Assembly (NCBI GenBank): GCA_913009755.1
Contig: CAJVWU010000010.1
Coordinates: 1-61,844 of the forward strand
Source: an uncultured Bacteroidia bacterium
Lineage (GTDB): Bacteria > Bacteroidota > Bacteroidia > Bacteroidales > F082
Length of the DNA stretch: 61,844 bases
Reading direction: 5' to 3'
Shown: positions 51,509 to 59,961 of the stretch, in pieces
How the letters are laid out: each line of letters opens with the position of its first letter
Numbering within the stretch: position 1 is the first letter of the stretch
Notes under the pieces: generated by a model
The model's input: the letters and a program-made list of their open reading frames with translations, nothing else
Database searches by the model: none
Told to the model about the DNA's origin: nothing
Program-made: the position numbers and the translations under genes

Positions 51509-51853
51509 TTGATGATCATGGAAAAGGGATTCTTTCAACGTGTTTATGATATAGTCAACCGGATACCTTACGGAAGGGTAACCTCTTACGGTGCTATTGC
51601 CCAGTTCCTGGGCAGCAAGGGCTCTGCAAGGATGGTTGGATGGGCCTTGAACAGCACCAAAAATTCTACCGAAAATATTCCTGCCCACCGGGTGGTCAAC
51701 CGGAATGGCCTGCTTACCGGAAAACGGCATTTCAGCGGAAATGATATGATGAAGGAACTGTTGAAAAGCGAAGGGCTGCTTATCGAAGGCGATCAGATCA
51801 TCAATTTTAAAGAGAAATTCTGGGATCCGAATATTGAGATCGATCAGGAATAA
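51509..51853 (+). CDS. Alkyltransferase-like DNA-binding protein, active-site Cys replaced by Ala
   Basis: A 114-residue protein with the DNA-binding fold of O6-alkylguanine-DNA alkyltransferases: YDIVNRIPYGRVTSYGAIAQ and the recognition helix region SARMVGWALNS. The PCHR motif reads PAHRVV, so the alkyl-accepting Cys is absent. Alkyltransferase-like (ATL) proteins of this kind flag alkylated bases for nucleotide excision repair rather than repair them. ATG 51509 and 51518 are both possible starts. Confidence 0.9.
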   Translation: MMIMEKGFFQRVYDIVNRIPYGRVTSYGAIAQFLGSKGSARMVGWALNSTKNSTENIPAHRVVNRNGLLTGKRHFSGNDMMKELLKSEGLLIEGDQIINFKEKFWDPNIEIDQE

Positions 51854-51870
51854 ATCCGGATATGAACACA

Positions 51871-51905
51871 AAAAAATAGCTGCCTTAAAAAGGCAGCTAT
51901 TTTTT
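51871..51905. terminator. Perfect bidirectional terminator
   Basis: A 16-base stem (51871-51886 with 51890-51905, core TAGCTGCCTT) with a 3-base loop and T tracts on both sides, between the converging ATL and rpmB genes. Confidence 0.92.
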
Positions 51906-51929
51906 TCTTTTTTAACAAAATATTTTTGC

Positions 51930-52169
51930 TCAGGCCTTATAATATCCTTTTTCGGTGGCATCTTTCAATGCCTGATAAATACCTTTTTTATTGATTGTCC
52001 TGATGCCTGACGCACTGACCATTAAGGTTACCCAGCGGTCTTCTTCCGGAATATAAAACCGTTTGGTATGAAGATTCGGATGGAATTTTCTACGTGTTTT
52101 AATATGTGAGTGTGAAACATTGTTTCCGCTGATCACTTTCTTTCCTGTTATCTGACAAACTCTTGACAT
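51930..52169 (-). CDS. rpmB: 50S ribosomal protein L28
   Basis: A 79-residue ribosomal protein of the large subunit. MSRVCQITGKKVISGNNVSH and KTRRKFHPNLHTKRFYIPEE are family hallmarks. In many Bacteroidota rpmB is followed by rpmG and a DUF4295 gene; here it stands alone and is directly followed by a terminator. A GTTCTTTGC near 52213 on the minus strand resembles a -7 element. Confidence 0.97.
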   Translation of the reverse strand: MSRVCQITGKKVISGNNVSHSHIKTRRKFHPNLHTKRFYIPEEDRWVTLMVSASGIRTINKKGIYQALKDATEKGYYKA

Positions 52170-52334
52170 CGCTTTTATCTTTTTAGTCTTGCTTCAAATT
52201 TTGGGAGTGCAAAGAACGGAATAAATTTTTAATAATTCAACAGGTAAACAAAATATTTCTTATTTTTAAATGCATCATTATACCGGTTTCTTTTGTCTTA
52301 ATTTACAATATACCTTAACCAAAATACCAAAACA

Positions 52335-53468
52335 GTGAAAAAGCGATTATTATTTTTAAAAATTTTATTGACAAATGTCCTTCTATGGATTCTTTTCTTT
52401 CCGTCAACCGGACGTGCACAAAATAATTTTAATATTGTGCAGTGTCAGTCAGAAGAAGAAGTCATTGCCCTGATTGATACGGTGCTGTTGTATAACGTGG
52501 ATGATGCGTTTAAACAGAACATTTCTTTTACAGGCGACCCGAAAGCAGTGGGATATTATTCGGAAGGCGGGCTGTTCGGTTTCGACAATGCGGAAGGGAT
52601 TGCCCTTTCCACCGGTTTTTCCGGCAGTTTGGATAATGCCAATACTTGCAGTGGGGCCAATGCCAGTTCGAATACCTCCGGAGGATCTGATCCTGATTTG
52701 GCCACAATGGCTGAAATGTCAATCAATGATGCAGTAATAGTAGAATTTGATTTCCGGCCTTCAACCGATTCTGTTAAGTTGAATTATGTCTTTGCGTCTG
52801 AAGAATATCATGAACTTGTCAATTCGGCGAACAATGATGTTTTTGGTATTTTTTTGTCAGGTCCGGGTATTGACGGGGAGTTTACGAACAATGCCATCAA
52901 TATGGGTACAATCCCCGGAAGTGGCGATCCTGTTAATGCCGGTACCGTTAATTTTGGGGAAGGCGGCGTAACCTGTACCGGAAAACCTGACAGTTGTGTG
53001 AATTGCCAATACCTGCATGATAACAGCCAGTCGGAAGATACTGCATTCTATTTCCTGATCTATGACGGATATACGACTGCGCTGGATGCTTTGGCAGAAG
53101 TACAGCCCGGACAGTGGTATCATGTCAAAATTGCCATTGCTGATATTGGCACACCCGGTTTTGATTCCGGTATTTTTCTTTCGGGGGGAACGATCTCCGG
53201 AGATACGGTAATTACAGGTAAACCTGAAATATACCCGGATGACCGGTTCAGGATTATACCCAATCCGGCAGGGGATTATGTAAATGTAAAAGTCAGGGAG
53301 AAAAATGCTTTTGTGAAACTTACTGCTTTGGATGGCAGATTAATTCTTGAACAGTCATTGACTGAAGGCGATAACAACATTCAACTTTCCTCCCTTCCAC
53401 GCGGAATGTATATCGTTACTGTGCAATCGGAAAATGGCGTTCACCTAAAGAAGTTACTACATTATTGA
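52335..53468 (+). CDS. Secreted choice-of-anchor L protein with T9SS sorting domain
   Basis: A 377-residue extracellular protein. It has a signal peptide (ILLTNVLLWILFFPSTG), a choice-of-anchor L domain with AEGIALSTGFSGSLDNAN, VIVEFDFRPSTDSVKLNYVF and SEEYHELVNSANNDVFGIFL, and a T9SS type A sorting domain starting near FRIIPNPAGDYVNVKV. It starts with GTG at 52335; no in-frame ATG fits the signal peptide better. Probably a surface or matrix protein; ligand unknown. Confidence 0.9.
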   Translation: MKKRLLFLKILLTNVLLWILFFPSTGRAQNNFNIVQCQSEEEVIALIDTVLLYNVDDAFKQNISFTGDPKAVGYYSEGGLFGFDNAEGIALSTGFSGSLDNANTCSGANASSNTSGGSDPDLATMAEMSINDAVIVEFDFRPSTDSVKLNYVFASEEYHELVNSANNDVFGIFLSGPGIDGEFTNNAINMGTIPGSGDPVNAGTVNFGEGGVTCTGKPDSCVNCQYLHDNSQSEDTAFYFLIYDGYTTALDALAEVQPGQWYHVKIAIADIGTPGFDSGIFLSGGTISGDTVITGKPEIYPDDRFRIIPNPAGDYVNVKVREKNAFVKLTALDGRLILEQSLTEGDNNIQLSSLPRGMYIVTVQSENGVHLKKLLHY

Positions 53469-53557
53469 GAAGCCGGAATTGTAAACTAATTGATAACATT
53501 TTACTGTATCAACTCAAAAAAGGATTGTTGTGGCGAACATCAACAGTGGGGTAGTTT

Positions 53558-54610
53558 TTACCTGTTCCCATACATCTCATTATAATATTTCTGATAATTA
53601 CCGGAGGTCACGTTATCTAACCATTTCTGGTTGTTCAGGTACCAGTCCACGGTTTTTTCGATGCCTTCTTCAAATTGTAAGGAAGGGACCCAACCCAGTT
53701 CACGTTGCAGTTTTGATGAATCAATAGCATATCGCAGATCGTGGCCTGCGCGGTCGGTGACGTAAGTAATGAGCTTTTCGGATTCACCATCGGTGCGGCC
53801 AAGTTTCTTGTCCATTACCCTGCAAAGCACTTTGATCAGGTCAATGTTTTTCCATTCGTTGTGGCCACCAATATTAAAGGTTTCTCCCGTGGGTCCGTTG
53901 TGATAGATCGCATCAATGGCACGGGCATGGTCAACAACATACAGCCAGTCACGGACATTCTCGCCTTTTCCGTAAACGGGCAAAGGCTTTTTATGGCGGA
54001 TGTTGTTGATGAACAACGGGATCAGCTTCTCGGGAAACTGGTTCGGGCCGTAATTGTTCGAACAGTTGGAAATAATAATTGGCAGACCATACGTATCGTG
54101 AAAAGCCCTCACCAGATGGTCGGAACTGGCTTTGGAAGCCGAGTAGGGACTATGTGGATCATAAGCTGTATCTTCGTAAAAGAAACCCGTTTCACCCAGC
54201 GAGCCATATACTTCATCGGTAGAAACATGGTAGAAAAGTTTACCCTTGAAATTATCTTTCCAGATGTCTTTGGCGGAATTCAGCAGGTTGACCGTTCCGA
54301 CAATATTGGTCATAATGAATTCCATCGGGTTGGAAATGGAACGGTCCACATGCGACTCGGCTGCCAGATGAATCACGCCATCGAACTGATATTCTTCAAA
54401 TAGTCTTTGAATGAAATCGCCGTCAACGATATCCCCTTTGATGAAGGTATAATTGGGTTTGTTTTCTACATCTTTCAGGTTTTCCAGGTTGCCTGCATAG
54501 GTTAGTTTATCCAGGTTGCAGATGTGGTAATCAGGATATTTGTTTACGTATAAACGGATAACGTGTGATCCGATAAATCCTGCTCCGCCGGTGATGAGTA
54601 GTTTTTTCAT
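53558..54610 (-). CDS. rfbB: dTDP-glucose 4,6-dehydratase
   Basis: A 350-residue extended SDR that makes dTDP-4-keto-6-deoxyglucose, the branch point to deoxysugars of surface polysaccharides. GGAGFIGSH binds NAD; STDEVYGSLGETGFFYEDTA and YSASKASSDHLVRAFHDTYG contain the catalytic residues; NCSNNYGPNQFPEKLIPLFI follows. rfbA, rfbC and rfbD are not adjacent. It follows galE in the same direction over a palindromic gap. Confidence 0.95.
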   Translation of the reverse strand: MKKLLITGGAGFIGSHVIRLYVNKYPDYHICNLDKLTYAGNLENLKDVENKPNYTFIKGDIVDGDFIQRLFEEYQFDGVIHLAAESHVDRSISNPMEFIMTNIVGTVNLLNSAKDIWKDNFKGKLFYHVSTDEVYGSLGETGFFYEDTAYDPHSPYSASKASSDHLVRAFHDTYGLPIIISNCSNNYGPNQFPEKLIPLFINNIRHKKPLPVYGKGENVRDWLYVVDHARAIDAIYHNGPTGETFNIGGHNEWKNIDLIKVLCRVMDKKLGRTDGESEKLITYVTDRAGHDLRYAIDSSKLQRELGWVPSLQFEEGIEKTVDWYLNNQKWLDNVTSGNYQKYYNEMYGNR

Positions 54611-54628
54611 GGTTTGTATTTTTTTAGT

Positions 54629-54707
54629 CCCCGCCCTAAAGGGCAGGGTAACTGATTTGTTACATTATATTAATTCTATGTCAGTTTCCCCGTCCTTTAG
54701 GGCGGGG
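54629..54707. repeat. GC-rich inverted repeat spanning the galE stop codon
   Basis: CCCCGCCCTAAAGG (54629-54642) and CCTTTAGGGCGGGG (54694-54707) are perfect inverted copies. Each arm, with its flank, is itself nearly palindromic. The second arm lies inside the last codons of galE, the first between galE and rfbB. Confidence 0.88.
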
Positions 54708-55720
54708 TCTTCCCGAAAAGCCTTCTCCCACTTCCAGGCAGAAGCCACCATTTCATCCAGACCTTTCCCGGCTTTCCAGCCCAGTTCTTTGTTGGAAAAA
54801 GAAGGATCGGCCCACACCTGTTCCACATCCCCTTTTCTTCTACCCACAATTTCATAATTGAGTTTCAGTCCGGTGACTTTTTCAAAAGATTCAATCACCT
54901 CCATAACCGAATAGCCATTTCCTGTTCCCAGGTTGAAAACCTCGAAATCTATTTTTATTTTTCCTTCGATCATCCGCTGTATGGCAACCACGTGGGCTTC
55001 TGCCAGGTCAACAACATGGATGTAATCGCGGATGGCCGTGCCGTCGGGTGTATTGTAATCGTCGCCAAAAACCCGGAGTTTTTCCCTGATACCCAAGGCC
55101 GTTTGTGTGATGTAGGGTAACAAATTGTCAGGTATTCCCGGTGGCAGTTCGCCAATTATCGCACTTTCATGGGCGCCGATGGGGTTAAAATAGCGCAGGG
55201 CAATGGCTTTTAAATCTGTTACTTTAACGGTGTCGGCAATTATATCTTCAGAAATTTGTTTGGTGTTGCCATAAGGTGATTCCGCTTTTTTTATGGGTGC
55301 CGATTCCGAAACAGGTAATTCGTCCGGTTGTCCGTAAACCGTACAGGAAGAAGAAAAAACAAAATTCGGGATATTGTTTTCGATCATTCCCTCAAGCACA
55401 TTTATCAGCGATTCAAGATTATTCCTGTAATAAAGCAGGGGTTTCTCAACCGATTCCCCGACCGCTTTTTTGGCGGCAAAATGGATGATCCCTTTTATAT
55501 CGTTGTGCCTTCTGAAAAAATCTGCGGTTTTCCCTTTGTCTGTCAGGTCAAATACTTCCAGAACGGGTTTTGTTCCGGTTATCTTGCCGATGGCATCGGA
55601 AATTTCCGCTTTTGAGTTGGACAGGTTGTCAACAATAATCACTTCAAATCCCGCGGTTTGCAGTTCAACTACGGTATGCGATCCAATGTATCCGGTTCCG
55701 CCGGTTACAAGTATTTTCAT
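54665..55720 (-). CDS. galE: UDP-glucose 4-epimerase
   Basis: A 351-residue extended SDR interconverting UDP-glucose and UDP-galactose. GGTGYIGSH binds NAD, the catalytic Tyr-x3-Lys is in SPYGNTKQ, and ALRYFNPIGAHESAIIGE is typical of GalE. The C-terminus (EDPALKDGETDIELI) is encoded partly by one arm of a GC-rich palindrome. Two bases separate its start from the acetyltransferase stop. Confidence 0.94.
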   Translation of the reverse strand: MKILVTGGTGYIGSHTVVELQTAGFEVIIVDNLSNSKAEISDAIGKITGTKPVLEVFDLTDKGKTADFFRRHNDIKGIIHFAAKKAVGESVEKPLLYYRNNLESLINVLEGMIENNIPNFVFSSSCTVYGQPDELPVSESAPIKKAESPYGNTKQISEDIIADTVKVTDLKAIALRYFNPIGAHESAIIGELPPGIPDNLLPYITQTALGIREKLRVFGDDYNTPDGTAIRDYIHVVDLAEAHVVAIQRMIEGKIKIDFEVFNLGTGNGYSVMEVIESFEKVTGLKLNYEIVGRRKGDVEQVWADPSFSNKELGWKAGKGLDEMVASAWKWEKAFREDPALKDGETDIELI

Positions 55721-55722
55721 AA

Positions 55723-56301
55723 TTATCCGAGTTTAGTTACCCTGTTATTTTCCAGTCTGTATTTTTCTTTACTCTCGGGACAGAGGGCAATGCCGCTTTC
55801 ATCAAAGTGAAGCCGGTGGCCGTATTCGCTCATCCAGCCTGCGTGACGCGCAGGATTGCCAACCACCAGTGCGTAAGGTAAAACCTCTTTGGTTACTACC
55901 GCCCCGGCACCGATAAACGCAAATTCACCAATGTCGTGCCCGCAAACAATGGTAGCGTTGGCTCCGATGCTGACCCCTTTCCTGACAATGGTTTTAACAT
56001 ATTCACCTCTTCGTACAACGGCACTACGCGGGTTCACGACGTTGGTAAAAACCATGGAAGGCCCAAGGAAAACATCATCTTCACAGATGACGCCGGTATA
56101 AATGGAAACATTGTTCTGCACTTTTACATTTTTTCCGAGGACAACATCCGGTGATACGACGACATTTTGCCCGATATTGCATTTCTCGCCGAGTTCAGCT
56201 CCCGTCATAATGTGTGAGAAATGCCAGATTTTTGTTCCTTTTCCAATTTTACAACCTTCATCAATGACTGCTGTTTCGTGTGCAAAATATTCGGTGTTCA
56301 T
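55723..56301 (-). CDS. Left-handed beta-helix N-acetyltransferase, WbpD/WlbB-like
   Basis: A 192-residue hexapeptide-repeat acyltransferase. GKGTKIWHFSHIMTGAELGE, VQNNVSIYTGVICEDDVFLG, GPSMVFTNVVNPRSAVVRR, VGNPARHAGWMSEYG closely follow WbpD/WlbB, which acetylates the 3-amino group of UDP-GlcNAc(3N)A. Its neighbour is a WbpE-like aminotransferase that makes this substrate. Specificity is inferred from these motifs and the pair. Confidence 0.85.
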   Translation of the reverse strand: MNTEYFAHETAVIDEGCKIGKGTKIWHFSHIMTGAELGEKCNIGQNVVVSPDVVLGKNVKVQNNVSIYTGVICEDDVFLGPSMVFTNVVNPRSAVVRRGEYVKTIVRKGVSIGANATIVCGHDIGEFAFIGAGAVVTKEVLPYALVVGNPARHAGWMSEYGHRLHFDESGIALCPESKEKYRLENNRVTKLG

Positions 56302-56462
56302 GTTTTTTTCTTGATTAATTATTTAATTTGTCATCATCCCGATTTTTCGGGTTGTTAATAATATAATCCTTCCTTCGAATAATCGGATCCTTTTAACCGG
56401 ATTGAACGACGATGATGTATTTTGGGATTATATATCATAAAATTTGTTTCCCTATTTTCATG

Positions 56463-57599
56463 TTATCCCTTCCCCACAAATTCCAGCACTGCTTCCGTGA
56501 TTCCCTTTTGAATTTCCTCTGTCAATTCAGTATGGATTGGTAACGAAATTACAGATTTTGAGAGTGCTTCCGTTACCGGGAAATCACCTTCTTTGTACCT
56601 TGGGTCAAGGTATGCTTTCTGCAGGTGCAATGGCACCGGGTAATAAATTGCCGATGCAATGCCTTTACCGGCCAGGTGTTTCATCAATCCTTCCCGGTCA
56701 ATATCTTTCAGTACCAAAGTATATTGGTGAAATACGTGATTGGAAAACGAAGCGGTAACCGGAGTTTTTATTTTCGGGTGATTGGCAAAGGCTTCATTAT
56801 AGCATGCTGCTGCCTTTTTCCGTGCCCGGTTATATTCATCCAAATGATTAAGTTTAATATTGAGTACTGCCGCCTGGATACTGTCAAGCCGTGAATTAAT
56901 CCCGACAAAATCATGATAATAGCGTACTTTCATACCGTGGTTAACCACCGATCGCATTTGGGCAGCCAGGTCATCATTGTTAGTACAGATAGCCCCACCA
57001 TCACCGTAGCAGCCCAGATTTTTAGATGGGAAAAAAGAAGTGCAGCCGATGTCGCCAAGAGTTCCTGCTTTTTTCATGTTGCCACTGTTGTAACAGGTGT
57101 ATTCTGCGCCAATGGCCTGGGCCGTATCTTCCACAACATAAAGGTTGTGCTTTTTGGCAATATCTTTTATGGTGTGCATATCGGCACATTGTCCGAACAA
57201 ATGAACCGGGATAATTACTTTTGTTTTTGGCGTAATGGCATGCTCGATGGCTTTCGGATCAATGTTAAAAGTGTCCGGATCAACATCCACCAATACCGGT
57301 GTGAGTTTCAGCAGGGCAATTACTTCGGCGGTTGCAATGAAAGTAAAGGAAGTGGTGATCACCTCATCGCCGGGTTGAAGTTCCAGGGCCATTAAGGCTA
57401 CCTGCAGGGCATCGGTTCCGTTTCCGCAGGGAATTACATGTTTTACTCCGAGATATTCTTCAAGGTTTTTCTGGAAGGTCTTTACGGCAGGCCCGTTAAT
57501 AAAAGCAGTGGAATCAAGGACTTCACTTATGGCTGCATCCACTTCGGGTTTGATTTTTTTGTACTGACCCCTAAGGTCAACCATGGAATATTTGATCAT
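56463..57599 (-). CDS. DegT/DnrJ/EryC1 sugar aminotransferase, WbpE-like
   Basis: A 378-residue PLP enzyme. GNGTDALQVALMALELQPGD, TSFTFIATAEVIALL, EDTAQAIGAEY and FFPSKNLGCYGDGGAI (with the PLP Lys) are family motifs; HYPVPLHLQKAYLD-like residues close the site. Resembles WbpE/WlbC, which aminates UDP-3-keto-GlcNAcA. The gap to the acetyltransferase gene is 161 bases, with a small CCCGA hairpin (56338-56351). Confidence 0.88.
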   Translation of the reverse strand: MIKYSMVDLRGQYKKIKPEVDAAISEVLDSTAFINGPAVKTFQKNLEEYLGVKHVIPCGNGTDALQVALMALELQPGDEVITTSFTFIATAEVIALLKLTPVLVDVDPDTFNIDPKAIEHAITPKTKVIIPVHLFGQCADMHTIKDIAKKHNLYVVEDTAQAIGAEYTCYNSGNMKKAGTLGDIGCTSFFPSKNLGCYGDGGAICTNNDDLAAQMRSVVNHGMKVRYYHDFVGINSRLDSIQAAVLNIKLNHLDEYNRARKKAAACYNEAFANHPKIKTPVTASFSNHVFHQYTLVLKDIDREGLMKHLAGKGIASAIYYPVPLHLQKAYLDPRYKEGDFPVTEALSKSVISLPIHTELTEEIQKGITEAVLEFVGKG

Positions 57600-57634
57600 A
57601 CTTTAGTTTTTTCCGTATTGAGTTTTATGGCAGG

Positions 57635-57642
57635 CAAAAGTA
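57635..57642 (-). promoter_or_regulatory. Promoter element of the aminotransferase gene
   Basis: The minus strand reads TACTTTTG (TAnnTTTG), 35 bases before the ATG at 57599. Confidence 0.5.
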
Positions 57643-57711
57643 GTTAAAAAGGACTAAACTGTTATTGTCCTGATGAGAATTGAAGTGTGAATCTCAAACA
57701 AAATGAACTCA

Positions 57712-57740
57712 TTTGTTCATGGAGCAAATTATTATCTTTG
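57712..57740 (+). promoter_or_regulatory. Promoter of the barrel-like protein and waaA
   Basis: TTTG (57712-57715), 17 bases, then TATCTTTG (57733-57740), 16 bases before ATG 57757. Confidence 0.55.
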
Positions 57741-57756
57741 CCTGAAATATCTGGTG

Positions 57757-58515
57757 ATGCTAAAAAGATTTTCGGTTTTATTGATTGCTGTTTTTATCGC
57801 GGTTCAATCCTTTGCCCAGCTTGATGCAAGGGATACAACCGTGGCCGCATTCATTCCTTATTTTGCTTACGCATTTCAAATGCCGGGAGGGGATTTGGCC
57901 AACCGGTATGGGAATAATTCAACCATTGGCGGGGGATTGTTTTACAAAACAGAAAAAAATTTCCTGTTCTCTGCCGACGTAAATTTTATTTTCGGAAACG
58001 ATATTAAAAATGCAGATACCATCATGAGTATGGTTGAAACCAGTGGGGGGCACATCATTGACGGGAACGGTGTTTTTGCACAATACGCACTGTATGAAAG
58101 AGGGTACAGCATCAATGTGCGGTTTGGAAAAATATTCAGGGTGCTGAACCCTAATCCCAATTCGGGGATACTGGTCATGGGCGGTGCGGGTTATATTATC
58201 CACCGTATGAAAATTGACAATCAATACCGGACTGCCCCGCAAATTTCGGGTGATTATGCCAAAGGATATGACCGCCTGACGGGGGGGATTGCTTTCAATG
58301 AATTTATCGGATATTTTTTTATGGGCCGCACACGTGTCCTGAATTTTTACGGTGGGTTTGAGTTTTACCAGGCATTTACCCGCAGTAAACGCAATTACAT
58401 CTTCGACCAGATAGAAAAGGATAACAACCGGTATCTTGACCTTTTTTACGGATTCAAAATAGGATGGATGATCCCGATATATAGCCGCACCCCCGACAAG
58501 TATTATTACAACTGA
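57757..58515 (+). CDS. Hypothetical envelope protein, barrel-like
   Basis: A 252-residue exported protein. Signal peptide (LKRFSVLLIAVFIAVQSFAQ), then amphipathic strands alternating aromatic and small residues (IGGGLFYKTEKNFLFSADVN, MGGAGYIIHRMK), which suggests an outer-membrane beta-barrel. The frame runs to 57703 through the promoter; ATG 57757 is chosen. It is two bases from waaA, so the pair forms an operon, possibly for LPS or outer-membrane biogenesis. Confidence 0.78.
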   Translation: MLKRFSVLLIAVFIAVQSFAQLDARDTTVAAFIPYFAYAFQMPGGDLANRYGNNSTIGGGLFYKTEKNFLFSADVNFIFGNDIKNADTIMSMVETSGGHIIDGNGVFAQYALYERGYSINVRFGKIFRVLNPNPNSGILVMGGAGYIIHRMKIDNQYRTAPQISGDYAKGYDRLTGGIAFNEFIGYFFMGRTRVLNFYGGFEFYQAFTRSKRNYIFDQIEKDNNRYLDLFYGFKIGWMIPIYSRTPDKYYYN

Positions 58516-58517
58516 TT

Positions 58518-59762
58518 ATGCGCCTGTTATACAACCTGTTTATATCTGTTTATCATCTGCTTATCCGGGTTGATGCCTTTTTTAATGCCAAAGCCAAAAA
58601 ATGGGTTAAGGGGCGACGGCATCTATTTTCCCGTTTAAAGGAAGCCATCCCGAAAAACGAAAAACTTCTTTGGTTTCATTGCGCCAGCCTGGGCGAATTT
58701 GAACAGGGCCGGTCCGTAATGGAAGCTTTGCGCGTATATTATCCCGGCCATAAAATCCTGCTGACTTTCTTTTCGCCTTCCGGGTATGATGTCAGGAAAA
58801 ATTATAAGGGAGCCGATTACATATTTTATCTGCCCATGGATACGAGTCGGAATGCCAGAAAATTTATCAGGATAACAAAACCGAGGATGGCATTTTTTAT
58901 CAAATACGAGTTTTGGTTCAACTATATCAACGAACTGTCAAAAAATAAAATCCCGCTTGTTTTTGTGTCGGTGGCTTTCCGCGGTTCGCAACACTTTTTT
59001 CAACCCTGGGGAAAGTGGCCCCGCAGGCAGTTGCAAAAAGTAACCTGGTTTTTCGTTCAAAACCAAACCTCGCTTGACTTGTTGAATAATATCAGGGTTT
59101 ACCATGCCGAAGTGAGTGGAGATACGCGTTTCGACAGGGTTGCGCGGTTGGCGGATGAATACAGGGATATCCCTTTTGTCAGCCGCTTTAAGGATGATTT
59201 GCCGTTGATAGTTGCAGGCAGCACCTGGCCTGCCGACGAGGAGGTTTTGTTGGGTATGATGGAAAAACCGGGAAAAAATTTTAAACTGATTATTGCCCCG
59301 CATGAGGTACATAGCGGGAACATTAAAAACCTGACTGTTAAATTCAGGCAGTTTCACCCCCTGTTGTTTTCCGAAACCGACACGGACAGCCTGTTGAAAT
59401 CGCAGGTACTGATCATTGATAATATCGGCTTTTTGTCGCATCTGTACCGGTTTGCAACCATTGCTTATATCGGAGGCGGATTTGGTGCCGGTATCCACAA
59501 CATCCTGGAAGCAGCGACATACGGTGTGCCGGTTATCTTCGGGCCGAAATATCATAAATTCATTGAAGCGCTTGAGTTGATCAAATTAAAAGGCGCATTT
59601 GTAGTCCGTGATTCGGAAGAAATGATGGAAACGGTTGAAACCCTGCTTGGCAGTAAAGAAAAATATGCCGTTGCCGCCCACGCTGCCGGGCAATATGTAA
59701 AATCGAACGCCGGAGCCACACAATTGGTAATTGATAAAGCGGCAGAATTCCTTGTCTCTTGA
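58518..59762 (+). CDS. waaA: 3-deoxy-D-manno-octulosonic acid transferase
   Basis: A 414-residue GT30 enzyme adding Kdo to lipid A precursor at the inner membrane. WFHCASLGEFEQGR is the family start motif, AFFIKYEFWFNYI and YIGGGFGAGIHNILEAATYG the donor-site motifs. Together with kdsB it supports a Kdo-containing lipopolysaccharide. Confidence 0.95.
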   Translation: MRLLYNLFISVYHLLIRVDAFFNAKAKKWVKGRRHLFSRLKEAIPKNEKLLWFHCASLGEFEQGRSVMEALRVYYPGHKILLTFFSPSGYDVRKNYKGADYIFYLPMDTSRNARKFIRITKPRMAFFIKYEFWFNYINELSKNKIPLVFVSVAFRGSQHFFQPWGKWPRRQLQKVTWFFVQNQTSLDLLNNIRVYHAEVSGDTRFDRVARLADEYRDIPFVSRFKDDLPLIVAGSTWPADEEVLLGMMEKPGKNFKLIIAPHEVHSGNIKNLTVKFRQFHPLLFSETDTDSLLKSQVLIIDNIGFLSHLYRFATIAYIGGGFGAGIHNILEAATYGVPVIFGPKYHKFIEALELIKLKGAFVVRDSEEMMETVETLLGSKEKYAVAAHAAGQYVKSNAGATQLVIDKAAEFLVS

Positions 59763-59912
59763 TACCTTATTGGTAGTTTTTAATAAGGCAGTCTTTTTAA
59801 TGGGTTCATCCCAAAGGCAAAAACAGCATATCATTTTTCGGGTTAATTTCCATCTTTTCATATCTTTTGTTAAAATATTAAAATTCAAGATAATTTCATT
59901 CTGGTCTTTTGA

Positions 59913-59920
59913 TACATTTG
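59913..59920 (+). promoter_or_regulatory. Promoter element of the aminopeptidase gene
   Basis: TACATTTG matches TAnnTTTG, 41 bases before ATG 59962. Confidence 0.5.
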
Positions 59921-59961
59921 CTTGTTTAAAAAAAATCAGTTAATCATTAAAAATAACCGGG

